A stretch of DNA of 64,000 nucleotides from Halopenitus persicus (GTDB taxonomy: Archaea; Halobacteriota; Halobacteria; Halobacteriales; Haloferacaceae), in assembly GCF_002355635.1 (NCBI RefSeq), contig NZ_AP017558.1:2046001-2110000 (forward strand), read 5' to 3'. The translations under genes were made by a program, and so were the position numbers. Within the stretch, counting starts at the first letter, position 1. Each line of letters opens with the position of its first letter. The notes under the pieces were generated by a model that saw only the letters and a list, made by a program, of their open reading frames with translations, did no database searches and was not told where the DNA came from. This document shows, one piece after another, positions 42,659 through 51,023 of this stretch.

Positions 42659-44080
42659 CTATTCCCCGTTCTTTGCCACGCCTGCGGCACACTCGCGGAT
42701 CAACCCGTCGAGGATCTCGGGCGTCGTGGGGTGGTACGCGCGGTCGGGGATCGCCCGGACGTCGAGCTCCATCTCGACGGCGAGCTGGAGCGTCTTCGCC
42801 ATCACGTCGGCGTGGTAGTGGAGCCCCTGCCAGCCGAGCACCGTCCCGTCGTCGGCGTCGACGACGAGCCGGGCCAGTCCGTGCGGGGCGTCCTTCGATT
42901 TAAAAACGCCGTCGTCGCTGGCCTGCCGAGTCGCCGTCACGATCGAGTGGCCGGCCTCGACGGCCGACCGGGGGGTGTGGCCGACCCGCGCGAACGGGTA
43001 GACCGCGGCGCCCGAGAAGATCACGTGGTGATGGACGTTCCCGTACGGCTCGATCGGCTCGCCGCGTGCGTGCGAGAGGATGTTCTCGGCCGTCCGGTAC
43101 CCCTGCTCCTTGGCGACGTGGAGGATCGGCTCGCGACCGTTGGCGTCGCCGACGACGAACGTTCGGTCCGCGTTCGGGGGGCGCATCGTCGCGTCGATCC
43201 AGCCGTCCTCGGGCGACAGCGACGTGTGCTCGATCCCGATCCGGTCGAGGTTCGGCACCCGACCGGTGAAACAGAAGATGTCCTCGGCCTCGACCGGCTC
43301 GGGACCCCTGTTGCCGTCGGCGTCGACCAGGTCGAGCCGGATCCCGTCGTCGGTCTCGGTGACGCGATCCTCGTAGACCTCGGTTCGGACGTCGATGTCG
43401 AACTCCTCGCGGTAGATCTCCAGCAGGGCGTCGCCGAACTCGGGGTCCGCCTCGTCGATCGGACGCTCGTCGTGTTCGATCACGGTGAGGTCGACGCCGG
43501 CCTCGGCCAGGTACGGCGCCATCTCCAGCCCGACGTACCCGAACCCGAGCAGGACCGCCGACTCCGGCAGCTCGGTCGCGTGCAGCAGGTCCCTGCTCGT
43601 GTGGTAGCCGGCTGCCTCGAGGCCGGGGATGTCCGGGACGTTCGGGACCGACCCGGTCGCGATCACGACGTAGTCCGCCTCGATCGTCCGGCCGCCGACC
43701 TCGATCGTGTGGTCGTCGACGAACGTCGCCGGCGCGTGGATGAACTCCGCGTTCTCGTCGGTCGCGATCTCGTGGATCGACTCGCGCCGGTGGCCGGCCC
43801 AGCCGCGCGTCCGGTCGTTCTTCTCCGCGACGATCCGCTCCAGGTCGAGCCCGTGCGGCTCGCCGGTCAGCCGGTCGTCGACCCGGCCCTGGAACCGGTG
43901 GGCGGCCGCCGAGAGGAGCTCCTTCGAGGGCATGCATCCCTCGAGGATGCAGAGTCCCCCGCCGGGCTCGCCGTCGTCGATGAGCGTGAGCTGGTCGACC
44001 CGGGTTCCGACGGCCGGGGCGAGCCCCTCCGCGACTGCGGCACCGGCGCTCCCGTACGCGCCGATCACGACTACGTGCAT
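42659..44080 (-). CDS. Flavin-dependent pyridine nucleotide-disulfide oxidoreductase (Lpd/MerA-like)
   Basis: 473 residues. The FAD site is VVVIGAYGSAGAAVAEGL, a variant of the GxGxxG motif. The redox-active pair is in CILEGCMPSKEL (C-x4-C). NAD(P)-binding ATGSVPNVPDIPG and FGYVGLEMAPYLAEAGVDLT follow. The C-terminal dimer domain has the catalytic base motif YHPTTPE. It resembles dihydrolipoamide dehydrogenase and mercuric reductase. No dehydrogenase E1/E2 genes are nearby, so its partner is open; coenzyme A-disulfide or another small disulfide is possible. ATG 44080 gives the conserved N-terminus. Confidence 0.85.
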   Translation of the reverse strand: MHVVVIGAYGSAGAAVAEGLAPAVGTRVDQLTLIDDGEPGGGLCILEGCMPSKELLSAAAHRFQGRVDDRLTGEPHGLDLERIVAEKNDRTRGWAGHRRESIHEIATDENAEFIHAPATFVDDHTIEVGGRTIEADYVVIATGSVPNVPDIPGLEAAGYHTSRDLLHATELPESAVLLGFGYVGLEMAPYLAEAGVDLTVIEHDERPIDEADPEFGDALLEIYREEFDIDVRTEVYEDRVTETDDGIRLDLVDADGNRGPEPVEAEDIFCFTGRVPNLDRIGIEHTSLSPEDGWIDATMRPPNADRTFVVGDANGREPILHVAKEQGYRTAENILSHARGEPIEPYGNVHHHVIFSGAAVYPFARVGHTPRSAVEAGHSIVTATRQASDDGVFKSKDAPHGLARLVVDADDGTVLGWQGLHYHADVMAKTLQLAVEMELDVRAIPDRAYHPTTPEILDGLIRECAAGVAKNGE

Positions 44081-44175
44081 ACCGATCGTCGCGCTCGCGC
44101 GGTAGTAAGCGTTGTCCACCGCGACCGCGTCGCCCGTTCCGACGTCGGGGACTCATCCGACCCGCAGTCGTCGGC

Positions 44176-45147
44176 TCATCGATCCAGGGCGCTCGGATCG
44201 GCGATCACGGCGTCGACCGCTTCGCGGGAGACGATCGCCGCCTCGCCGTCGATCGTTCCCGTCAATGCGGCGGTGGCAGCGCCCAGCTCGAGCGCGTCGG
44301 GGACCGATCCCCCCGCGATCCGTTCCGTGAGGAACCCCGCGACGAACGCGTCGTCGGTGCCGGACGGGTCCCGGCTGTCAACCCGGTACGCGGGGCCCTC
44401 GTGCACCGCCCCCGCGTCGATCGCGACCGCCCCGGTCTCCGCCCCGTCCCGGGTGAGCACCACGGTCTCGAGGTCGAACTCGGTCCGCAGCGAGTGCACG
44501 ATCTCGACGGCGTCGCCCTCACACGACAGCACGGACCGGGCCTCGCTGCGGGAGACGAACAGCGTCTCGACGTGGTCGAACGCCTCACGGTAGACGCGGT
44601 CGGCGGGGGCGGTCCGATCGGCGTCCCACAGCCGGTCCCGATGCCGAAGCGCGAGCGAGCGTCGAACGTCCGCCTCCCCGGCGGCCTCGAGCAGGTCGAG
44701 CGCGGTCTCCCGCGCCCGGTCCGAGACGCCGAGCGTCGCGCCCGTCGTGTGAACCCGGTCAGTCGACTCGACGACGCCGTCCGGCAGATCCGCCGGCGTG
44801 ACCGTGGTAAACGCGGATCCGGCCCGGTCGTCGATCGCCGTCGTCCCGTGTGTCGCGGCGCCACGGTCCTCGTAAACGGTCCCGACGCGCCCCGCCTCGG
44901 CGTCCGTCCAGGCGATGCCGGTCCGAACGCCGTGGCTCCGAAGCGCCGCGACCACCCGGCGTCCGAGCGCCGAGGCGGGAAGCTTCGAGAGCCAGGCTGC
45001 GTCGACGCCGAGCCGGGCGGCCCCGACGGCGGCGTTGCTCTCGGGGCCGCTCACCCGCACGTCGAGGGACGGGGTCGTTTCGAGTCGGCCGCCACGTGGC
45101 GGCGAGAGACGCATCGTCGCCTCGCCGAACGTCACCAGATCCGTCAC
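44176..45147 (-). CDS. PfkB-family sugar kinase, divergent KDG-kinase-like
   Basis: 323 residues from GTG 45147. The N-terminus, LVTFGEATMRLSPP and SGPESNAAVGAARLG, resembles 2-keto-3-deoxygluconate kinases. The usual FDLNYR segment is replaced by LALRHR. The catalytic DTxGAGD motif reads DPSGTDDAFVAGF: the aspartate base is kept but GAGD has become GTDD. The altered anion hole suggests a different substrate or reduced activity. The minus-strand TATA box CCTATATACC lies at 45181-45190. A 21-bp tandem array is just upstream. Confidence 0.75.
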   Translation of the reverse strand: MTDLVTFGEATMRLSPPRGGRLETTPSLDVRVSGPESNAAVGAARLGVDAAWLSKLPASALGRRVVAALRSHGVRTGIAWTDAEAGRVGTVYEDRGAATHGTTAIDDRAGSAFTTVTPADLPDGVVESTDRVHTTGATLGVSDRARETALDLLEAAGEADVRRSLALRHRDRLWDADRTAPADRVYREAFDHVETLFVSRSEARSVLSCEGDAVEIVHSLRTEFDLETVVLTRDGAETGAVAIDAGAVHEGPAYRVDSRDPSGTDDAFVAGFLTERIAGGSVPDALELGAATAALTGTIDGEAAIVSREAVDAVIADPSALDR

Positions 45148-45208
45148 CGCTCCCGCTCCATATCGGCCCCACAGAAGCCGGGTATATAGGTGATGTGGCC
45201 GAAGTCCC

Positions 45209-45292
45209 GCTGAACGTCCGGAACGAGTCGCTGAACGTCCGGAACGAGTCGCTGAACGTCCGGAACGAGTCGCTGAACGTCCGGAACGGACC
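45209..45292. repeat. Four tandem copies of a 21-bp unit
   Basis: GCTGAACGTCCGGAACGAGT plus C starts at 45209, 45230, 45251 and 45272; the first three copies are exact and the fourth ends GGACC. It lies between mutL's end (45328) and the promoter of the PfkB gene (TATA box at 45181-45190). Confidence 0.97.
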
Positions 45293-45327
45293 GCTGCGCC
45301 GCCTCCCCGCTTCGGTGCGGCCGACGA

Positions 45328-47880
45328 CTACTCCCGCCGTCGCCCCGCGTGGCCGGGATAGTCGCGCTCGAACCGGTCGGCGATCTCGTCGTCGTCGAAC
45401 GCGATGATCACCGGGCGGCCGTGGGGACACGCGTAGGGGTTCTCGCAGTCGTCCAGCGCCGCCAAGAGGTCGACGATCGACCCCTCGGTCAACGACGTGT
45501 TGCCCGTCACGGAGGGGTAACACGCCAGATCCGCCAGGAGGTCGTCGACCACGTCGCGAACGGGCGCGTCGTCCGCGCTCGCTTCGTCGACCAGCGACCC
45601 GAGCACGTCCCGAATCAGTTTCGGGTCGAGCGTCGAGTCGAAGACCGCCGGCACGGCGGAGACGACGATCTCCCGATCGTCGTCCCGCCCGGGATCGGCG
45701 GCCCGTTCGGCCCGGAAGCCGATGGCCGCCAGGTCATCGAGGAACTCCCCGAACAGCGCCGCCTCCCGTGCGGTCACCTCGATGGACACCGGTTCGGCCA
45801 GCGCCTGTGCGGGCGCGCCGTCCGCGAACAGCGCCCGGAGGCGCTCGTAGTTGACTCGCTCGTCGGCCGCGTGCTGGTCGATCAGCACCAACCCGTCGGG
45901 GGATTCGGCGACCACGTACGTCTCCCGGTGCTGTCCGAGCACGCGGAGCGGCGGCAGCGAGTCGTAGGTCCGTTCGACGGCGGTCGTTCCCCCGATCGGC
46001 CCGGGATCGGGACCCTCGCCACCGTGCGTCGCGACCCCCTCGGCCGCTCCGGTTGCGTCGTCTCCGGCGGTCGGAAGCGTGCCCTGATCGGTCGCCGTCG
46101 GGGTCGGTCTCGAAGCGCGGTCCGTCGCGTCGTCCGCGGTGGCTACGCCGGTCGCGTCGTCCCTGGCGGCTACGCCGGTCGCGTCGTCCCTGGCGGCTAC
46201 GCCGGCCGCGTCGCTTTGGGTGGCCGCGTCGGTCGATCCCGTCGGAGTGGTCGCCCCCGTTTCGCCGTCGTCCTGGCGGTTGCCGTCGTCCTGACGGTCG
46301 CCGTCGTCCGACTGCCACCGTCTCGGCGAGGGCGGTACGCTCGCTCCGCCGGTCGTTGACCCCGGTTCCGGGTGCGCTTCGGATTCGCCCAGTCCGGAGA
46401 CGGACCAGGCGTCCTCGTCCGTCGGCGAGATCGCGGTCGTGTCCGCCTCGGTTTCCGGATCCGTTTCGGGTCCCGTGCCGGATCCCATCTCGGTCTCCGG
46501 TTCCGTTTCGGTGTGCGTTTCTGCTTTCGTTTCCGCTTCCGTCTCCGTTCCCGCTTTCGTCCCGCTCTCGAGTTTGTGATCGTTCACATCGGCCGCATTC
46601 GCGGCGTTCGCGGCTGCCTCGCGCTCGTGTCGCGTCCCCGCACCGCCGACCGCTTCGTCGTCGGGGCTGCCGTCCTCGCCCGGAGAAACGGTCGTCTCCG
46701 CCGGCGCCGACCGCCCGCGCGGCGCCGTCGACCGGATCACGCCGTGGTCGAGCAGTGCCGATTCGACCGCCGACGTCACCGTCTCGCGTACCGCCGCCGG
46801 CTCATCAAAGCGTATCTCAAGCTTTCGGGGGTGAACGTTCACGTCCACCGTTCCGGCCGGCAGCTCGACGAACAGGACGGCGAAGGGGTACCGGTCCGGG
46901 GCGAGCTGGCCGCCGTAGGCGTCGACGACCGCGTTCCGCAGCGTGCTCGCGGTCACGTATCGGTCGTTGACGAACGTCGAGAGGTACTCCCGGTTCGCCC
47001 GCGTCGTTTCGGGATGCGAGACGAGCCCGTGTACGCGCTCGACCGGCGTTCCGGCCACGGCTTCCGTTCGTTCCGACTCGGCCTCGTCCTCGACCGCGTC
47101 GTCGACCGCGATCATCGACCGGGCGACGTCGCGACCGTAGACCGCGAGCACCGCGCTCTCGAGGTCGCCGTTCCCCTGGGTGGCGAACGTCTCGCGGCCG
47201 TCGTGCTCGAGCGACACCGCGACGTCGGGGTTCGCGAGCGCGTACTGCGTGACGACCCGGTTGACGTGGTCGAACTCCGTGGCGTCGGTCTTGAGGAACT
47301 TCCGGCGGGCGGGCGTGTTGAAGAACAGATCGGCCACCTCGACGGTCGTCCCGACCGGACAGCCGGCCGGCCGGACGTCCCCGACCTCGCCGCCCTCGAC
47401 GGTCAGCTCCGCGCCCGCGTCCGGCGGGAGGTCGACGTCGGGTTGCTCCCCATCCCGAGACGCGGTCGGGTCGTGTGCGTCCGGTCGGGGACGCGATCTG
47501 ACGGTCAGCCGGGAGACCGCCCCGATCGTGTACAGCGCCTCGCCGCGGAAGCCGAGCGTCCCGACCCCCGAATCGAGGTCCTCGATGTCGGCGATCTTCG
47601 AGGTGGCGTGTTCCGCGACGGCGTCGGGCAATTGGGCCGGCGGGATGCCGACGCCGTCGTCGCGCACCCGGATCCGGGACGTGCCGCCGTCCGTGACCGA
47701 CACCGATATCCGGTCCGCGTCGGCGTCCAGGGCGTTCTCGACGAGCTCCTTGACCACCGACGCCGGCCGTTCGACGACCTCGCCGGCGGCGATCCGCTGG
47801 ACGGTTCGTTCGTCCAGGTGCCGGATCGACGCCGTCTCCGGACCGCCAGCGGGCTTCGTCCCTCGTTCGCCCTCCTCCAT
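45328..47880 (-). CDS. mutL: DNA mismatch repair protein MutL with endonuclease motif
   Basis: 850 residues. An N-terminal GHKL ATPase (VKELVENALDADADRI, VRDDGVGIPP, GFRGEALYTIGAVS) is followed by the transducer domain (HPRKLEIRFDEP). A very long hydrophilic linker of roughly 280 residues follows, with E/T repeats and three 9-residue DDATGVAAR repeats. The C-terminal dimer domain carries DQHAADERVNYE (DQHA-x2-E-x4-E) near residue 665 and CPHGRP near 816, the metal-binding motifs of nicking MutL. It makes strand cuts after MutS recognition. ATG 47880 follows a GGGAG site; an in-frame GTG at 47922 is possible. No canonical mutS is in the window. Confidence 0.94.
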   Translation of the reverse strand: MEEGERGTKPAGGPETASIRHLDERTVQRIAAGEVVERPASVVKELVENALDADADRISVSVTDGGTSRIRVRDDGVGIPPAQLPDAVAEHATSKIADIEDLDSGVGTLGFRGEALYTIGAVSRLTVRSRPRPDAHDPTASRDGEQPDVDLPPDAGAELTVEGGEVGDVRPAGCPVGTTVEVADLFFNTPARRKFLKTDATEFDHVNRVVTQYALANPDVAVSLEHDGRETFATQGNGDLESAVLAVYGRDVARSMIAVDDAVEDEAESERTEAVAGTPVERVHGLVSHPETTRANREYLSTFVNDRYVTASTLRNAVVDAYGGQLAPDRYPFAVLFVELPAGTVDVNVHPRKLEIRFDEPAAVRETVTSAVESALLDHGVIRSTAPRGRSAPAETTVSPGEDGSPDDEAVGGAGTRHEREAAANAANAADVNDHKLESGTKAGTETEAETKAETHTETEPETEMGSGTGPETDPETEADTTAISPTDEDAWSVSGLGESEAHPEPGSTTGGASVPPSPRRWQSDDGDRQDDGNRQDDGETGATTPTGSTDAATQSDAAGVAARDDATGVAARDDATGVATADDATDRASRPTPTATDQGTLPTAGDDATGAAEGVATHGGEGPDPGPIGGTTAVERTYDSLPPLRVLGQHRETYVVAESPDGLVLIDQHAADERVNYERLRALFADGAPAQALAEPVSIEVTAREAALFGEFLDDLAAIGFRAERAADPGRDDDREIVVSAVPAVFDSTLDPKLIRDVLGSLVDEASADDAPVRDVVDDLLADLACYPSVTGNTSLTEGSIVDLLAALDDCENPYACPHGRPVIIAFDDDEIADRFERDYPGHAGRRRE

Positions 47881-48176
47881 ACTCCCTTCGTCGGAGGGCG
47901 GTCCACTTGAACGTGCGGTCACGTGGCGACGCGGATCGCGCGGCGTCGCCGACGTGGGTTCCGCGTACGGTCGCTTCGTCCGGGTTGCGCACTGCTGTTA
48001 CAGGAGTAGTAACTCGTACTCGAGGGATCGACATCCAACAGCGGATACATATACCTCGGCGGCTCGCGAACGTCGACCCGCGGGCGATCCGTGACGCTCG
48101 CGATGCCGCAGCTCGACGATTCGGCCCTCCTGCCGCCCTACCGCGATCGGGATCGCACGTCCGGTCGACCGTGGGG
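47881..48176. promoter_or_regulatory. Intergenic region upstream of mutL
   Basis: 296 bases. On the minus strand CGTTCAAGTGG (near 47905-47915) is a weak TATA candidate for mutL. GTTAC/GTAAC arms around AGGAGTA at 47997-48013 form a short inverted repeat. The only open frame (60 codons on the minus strand, 47998-48180) shows no family pattern and is not called. Confidence 0.35.
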
Positions 48177-49091
48177 TCACCCGTCGTTCGGATCGCCGTC
48201 GAATCCGTCACCGTCGTCGCCGTCGTCCTCGATTGCGCCGTCGTCCTCGATTGCGCCGTCGTCCTCGATTGCGCCGTCGTCCTCGATTGCGCCGTCGTCG
48301 ATCACGCCCTCGAGCGGCCGCGATCGATCCCGGACGCGATCGAACCACGTCAGCGCCCACTCGTGGACCGACTCGTCGGCACACTCGAGCAGGGCTCGTG
48401 GCGTGTTCTGGTCGTCGTAGGCCATCAGACACGTCCGTGGCCCCTCGCGATCGGTGAACAGTCCGACCCCGAGCGGGTCCGGATGAACGCTCACTGAGAC
48501 GTCGCAGCGGTCGACCGCGCGCGTCAGCGCCTCCGGGAACGTCTCGGCGGAGGTTTCGAGGACGCGCTCGTCGATCACCAGCCGGATGCTCGTCCCCCGC
48601 CCGAGCAGTTCCATCGCGGCCTCGTTGAACGTCCGCGAGACGATGGGCGAGACGCTTCTGACGGCGGCCCCCTCGGTCTCCTCGAACCGGTCGATCAGGC
48701 GGTCGACCGGCGCGAGCGGATCCTGGGCGGTCGCCACGGTTAGGCTCCCGTGTTCGAAGGCCGCAGCCGGCATCTCGGCGGCGATCGGCTCCGCGTTGGC
48801 GGCGAAGGGTGCGAACTCGCGGGCCCGCGCGGTCGCATCGAGGAGGCCCTCGTAGGCGGCACACACCCGCTCGCCGGTCGCGGTCAGCCGGTAGGTCGCG
48901 TCCCGTTCGACCACCCAGCGGCGCTCTCGAAACCCCGCGAGCACGCGTTGGACCGTCGTTCGCGTCGAGTCGACGCGGCGAGTGATGGCTGCCGGCCGCA
49001 GCGGCTCCTCGCGGATCGTCCGGAGGATCTCGATCCGGCCCGGCGACCCCGCCAGATAGCGGACGTCCTCGTGCGCGTCCTCGCTCGGCAT
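48177..49091 (-). CDS. Winged-helix regulator with FilR1-like middle domain
   Basis: 304 residues. A winged helix fills about 8-85 (IEILRTIREEPLRPAAITRR, STRTTVQRVLAGFRERRWVV). The middle part (about 110-260) with GTSIRLVIDERVLETSAETF and VSVHPDPLGVGLFTDREGPR matches the FilR1 domain family (PF08350, from memory). The tail has four 6-residue EDDGAI-type repeats encoded by 18-bp tandem DNA. It is probably a repressor or ligand-controlled regulator in the cytoplasm. ATG 49091 follows the minus-strand TATA-like CGTATTTGG. It lies after the pilus-like operon in the same orientation. Confidence 0.82.
   Translation of the reverse strand: MPSEDAHEDVRYLAGSPGRIEILRTIREEPLRPAAITRRVDSTRTTVQRVLAGFRERRWVVERDATYRLTATGERVCAAYEGLLDATARAREFAPFAANAEPIAAEMPAAAFEHGSLTVATAQDPLAPVDRLIDRFEETEGAAVRSVSPIVSRTFNEAAMELLGRGTSIRLVIDERVLETSAETFPEALTRAVDRCDVSVSVHPDPLGVGLFTDREGPRTCLMAYDDQNTPRALLECADESVHEWALTWFDRVRDRSRPLEGVIDDGAIEDDGAIEDDGAIEDDGAIEDDGDDGDGFDGDPNDG
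48222..48300. repeat. 18-bp tandem repeat inside the regulator gene's 3' end
   Basis: GTCGTCCTCGATTGCGCC starts at 48222, 48240, 48258 and 48276, with a partial copy at 48294. The 18-base period keeps the reading frame, giving a repeating DDGAIE tail on the minus strand. Confidence 0.97.
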
Positions 49092-49180
49092 CGGGCAGAC
49101 GTTCGGCGAACGCGCCCAAATACGTGTCGCCACGGAGCGTGTCGCGTCCGACCGAGACGTCGTCCGGTCACGTCGTCGGC

Positions 49181-49756
49181 TCACGGCACGACGACGACCG
49201 TGGCCGTGGTCGTCCCGCTCGCCCGCCGGATGTCGACCTTGAGGGCGACGGCGACGACCGTCGTCGTTCCCGCGCGGTCCTGCACGACGACGCCGCGATC
49301 AGCCTCGCAGCCGCCGAAGACGCGGTTCGGACCGGCGGGACACGACGCCGCGCTCCGGGCCGCTGCGACCGAGGGTGCCGCCGTGACCGCGATCACCGTT
49401 CCGTCGCGGATCGTCGCCCCCTCAACCGCGTCGAGGTCCCCCTCGAGGCCGTCGTGATACGCCGACACCGCCGCCCGGCGATCGCTCCATCCGTACGCGC
49501 CGGCGACGTCACCGATCCGAATCGTCGCCGTTCGGTCGACTGCTTCGAGAACCGCGGCGTCGGCTCCGCCAGGGAATCCAGCCGGCCCGGCCGTTTCAAC
49601 CGCCGGCTCCCGGGCCACGTCGCCCGCGTACCCGAGCTGCAGGTACGCGAGCGCGAGCGGCACGAGCGCCAGCGCGAGCGTGACCGCCGCGAGCAGGACG
49701 AGCTGGCCGCGGTCGCGACCGGCGCCGGCTCGCGTTCCGGTTCGGGTCACCGCCAC
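49181..49756 (-). CDS. Pilin-like minor protein (last gene of the pilus operon)
   Basis: 191 residues from GTG 49756. After a basic N-terminus, RDRGQLVLLAAVTLALALVP gives the G-Q junction and hydrophobic stretch of an archaeal prepilin; PibD would cut after the G. The rest is a soluble acidic domain (VLEAVDRTATIRIGDVAGAY) with a conserved-looking cysteine pair in SCPAGPNRVFGGC. Families of this kind are labelled DUF7261-type in related genomes (memory, unverified). It overlaps the previous gene by 10 bases. Probably a minor pilus subunit. Confidence 0.72.
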   Translation of the reverse strand: MAVTRTGTRAGAGRDRGQLVLLAAVTLALALVPLALAYLQLGYAGDVAREPAVETAGPAGFPGGADAAVLEAVDRTATIRIGDVAGAYGWSDRRAAVSAYHDGLEGDLDAVEGATIRDGTVIAVTAAPSVAAARSAASCPAGPNRVFGGCEADRGVVVQDRAGTTTVVAVALKVDIRRASGTTTATVVVVP

Positions 49757-50286
49757 ACCGCCACGACGACTCGTCCGTTTCGCGTGTGCAGCGCCGCCCG
49801 GCCCACGGTCGCCCCGGACGGCGGTTCGGTCCCGACGTCGCCGTGGGGAGTCCTCACGTGATACCGGAGCCGGTCGGGGACGAGCGCGTCGGTGCGGGCG
49901 TCGATCGCCTCGCGCTCGGCCGCGAAGGTCTCCGGGGTCGCGATCGCCGCGGGAAGCGGCGCTCCGGTCGCGTTCCCGTCGCCGTCGTCCTCCGTCCCGG
50001 CCTCATCACCGAACATCGCCCCGGCCTCATCGCCGAGCACTGCCCCGCCCTCGTTCCCGAGCACCGTCGCGACGTCGGTCGCGTAGGCGTCGAGGTCCGC
50101 GGCCCCGGTGCCAGGATCCGGCGGCACAACGGTGAACGCGGTCGCGAGCGCCAGCACGAACGCCACGCCGATGGCCGCCTCGACGGCCGACAGCGAGAGC
50201 TGGCCGCGAGACGGCGGGGTGGACCCCTCCGTGGCCCCGTCGAGCGCGACGCGGGCGGCGGCATCGTCGGGTGCGCCGCTATCCAT
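49747..50286 (-). CDS. Pilin-like minor protein
   Basis: 179 residues. SRGQLSLSAVEAAIGVAFVL is a prepilin-like G-Q junction and hydrophobic helix, preceded by 28 residues of acidic leader. A low-complexity stretch with three GDEAG-type repeats follows, then a beta domain, DALVPDRLRYHVRT, to the end. The start codon at 50284-50286 lies within one copy of a 19-bp direct repeat whose other copy holds the stop of the gene before. Function inferred from context: minor pilin or pseudopilin of the 49-57 kb operon. Confidence 0.72.
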   Translation of the reverse strand: MDSGAPDDAAARVALDGATEGSTPPSRGQLSLSAVEAAIGVAFVLALATAFTVVPPDPGTGAADLDAYATDVATVLGNEGGAVLGDEAGAMFGDEAGTEDDGDGNATGAPLPAAIATPETFAAEREAIDARTDALVPDRLRYHVRTPHGDVGTEPPSGATVGRAALHTRNGRVVVAVWR

Positions 50287-50317
50287 CGACGGTCACCCTA
50301 TCCATCGACGGTCACCC
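50280..50317. repeat. 19-bp direct repeat at a gene junction in the pilus operon
   Basis: TATCCATCGACGGTCACCC occurs at 50280-50298 and 50299-50317. One copy carries the stop of the upstream gene (TAG, 50298-50300) and the other the start codon of the next gene (ATG, 50284-50286). The duplication appears to have separated two genes that once overlapped. Confidence 0.9.
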
Positions 50318-51023
50318 TGAGGACCACCGGCGTTCGTCGCTCGTGCTCGATCCGTACCTCGACCACGCCGATCCCCGTGAACGCGACGGTCGCGGCTCGC
50401 CCTCGAGGAAGATCGACCGTCGCCGAACCCCGGATCCCGTCCGGCCGGTGCAGCACCACCCGGTCGTTTACCCGAACCGCGGTCACGTTCCCGGAGACGA
50501 TCCTGACTGTAGCGGTTCGTGCGGCGGCGGATGCCTCCCGCGTAGTCTCCCCGTCAACGTGGACACGGTGAGTTCGGTTTTCTGAGTGCGCGAGGACCGC
50601 GATCCGGCTCGTGCGTTCGCCCCCGCGGACCGACCCACGCTCCAGGATCGTCCGTTCCTCGACCGGCAGCTCCGCGACCGCGTCGCCCGCGATCCGGATC
50701 CGGAACGCCCGTCCACGAACCGCCGGGACGGCGTTCTCGACCGTCTCGGCCGAGAGCGCCAGCGTCGCCTCCCGGTCGAGAACGTTCCGGCGCCGCGTCG
50801 TCGGTCCCTCCGGATCGACGAGCACGTCGGCCAGCGTGACCGCAGCACCGCGGGTCACGCCGTCGCGTTCCGCGGCCGTTCGGGCCTCGTCGGCGACCGA
50901 GACGGCGAGCACGGTCGCCGAGGTCAGGATCACGAGCGCGACGACGAGCGTCGGAAACGCAGCCTGGGCACGAGCGCGTTCGGGACCGCCACGCTCGATC
51001 CCACGCTGTCGCGGCACGGTCAT
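50298..51023 (-). CDS. Pilin-like minor protein
   Basis: 241 residues. A positively charged start (RGGPERARAQAAFPTLVVAL) leads into one hydrophobic helix, VVALVILTSATVLAVSV, in a prepilin-like arrangement (A-Q instead of G-Q). The rest is a beta-rich domain ending with repeated strands, TVAFTGIGVVEVRI and TPVVLRVTVDG. It overlaps the next upstream gene by ATGA (51020-51023). I do not recognise a named family beyond haloarchaeal DUF726x-type proteins. Probably a minor subunit of the pilus-like system. Confidence 0.7.
   Translation of the reverse strand: MTVPRQRGIERGGPERARAQAAFPTLVVALVILTSATVLAVSVADEARTAAERDGVTRGAAVTLADVLVDPEGPTTRRRNVLDREATLALSAETVENAVPAVRGRAFRIRIAGDAVAELPVEERTILERGSVRGGERTSRIAVLAHSENRTHRVHVDGETTREASAAARTATVRIVSGNVTAVRVNDRVVLHRPDGIRGSATVDLPRGRAATVAFTGIGVVEVRIEHERRTPVVLRVTVDG

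Noticed and set aside
47998-48180. 60-codon frame on the minus strand upstream of mutL
   Set aside because: No ribosome site and no family resemblance; arginine-rich like chance frames in this genome.
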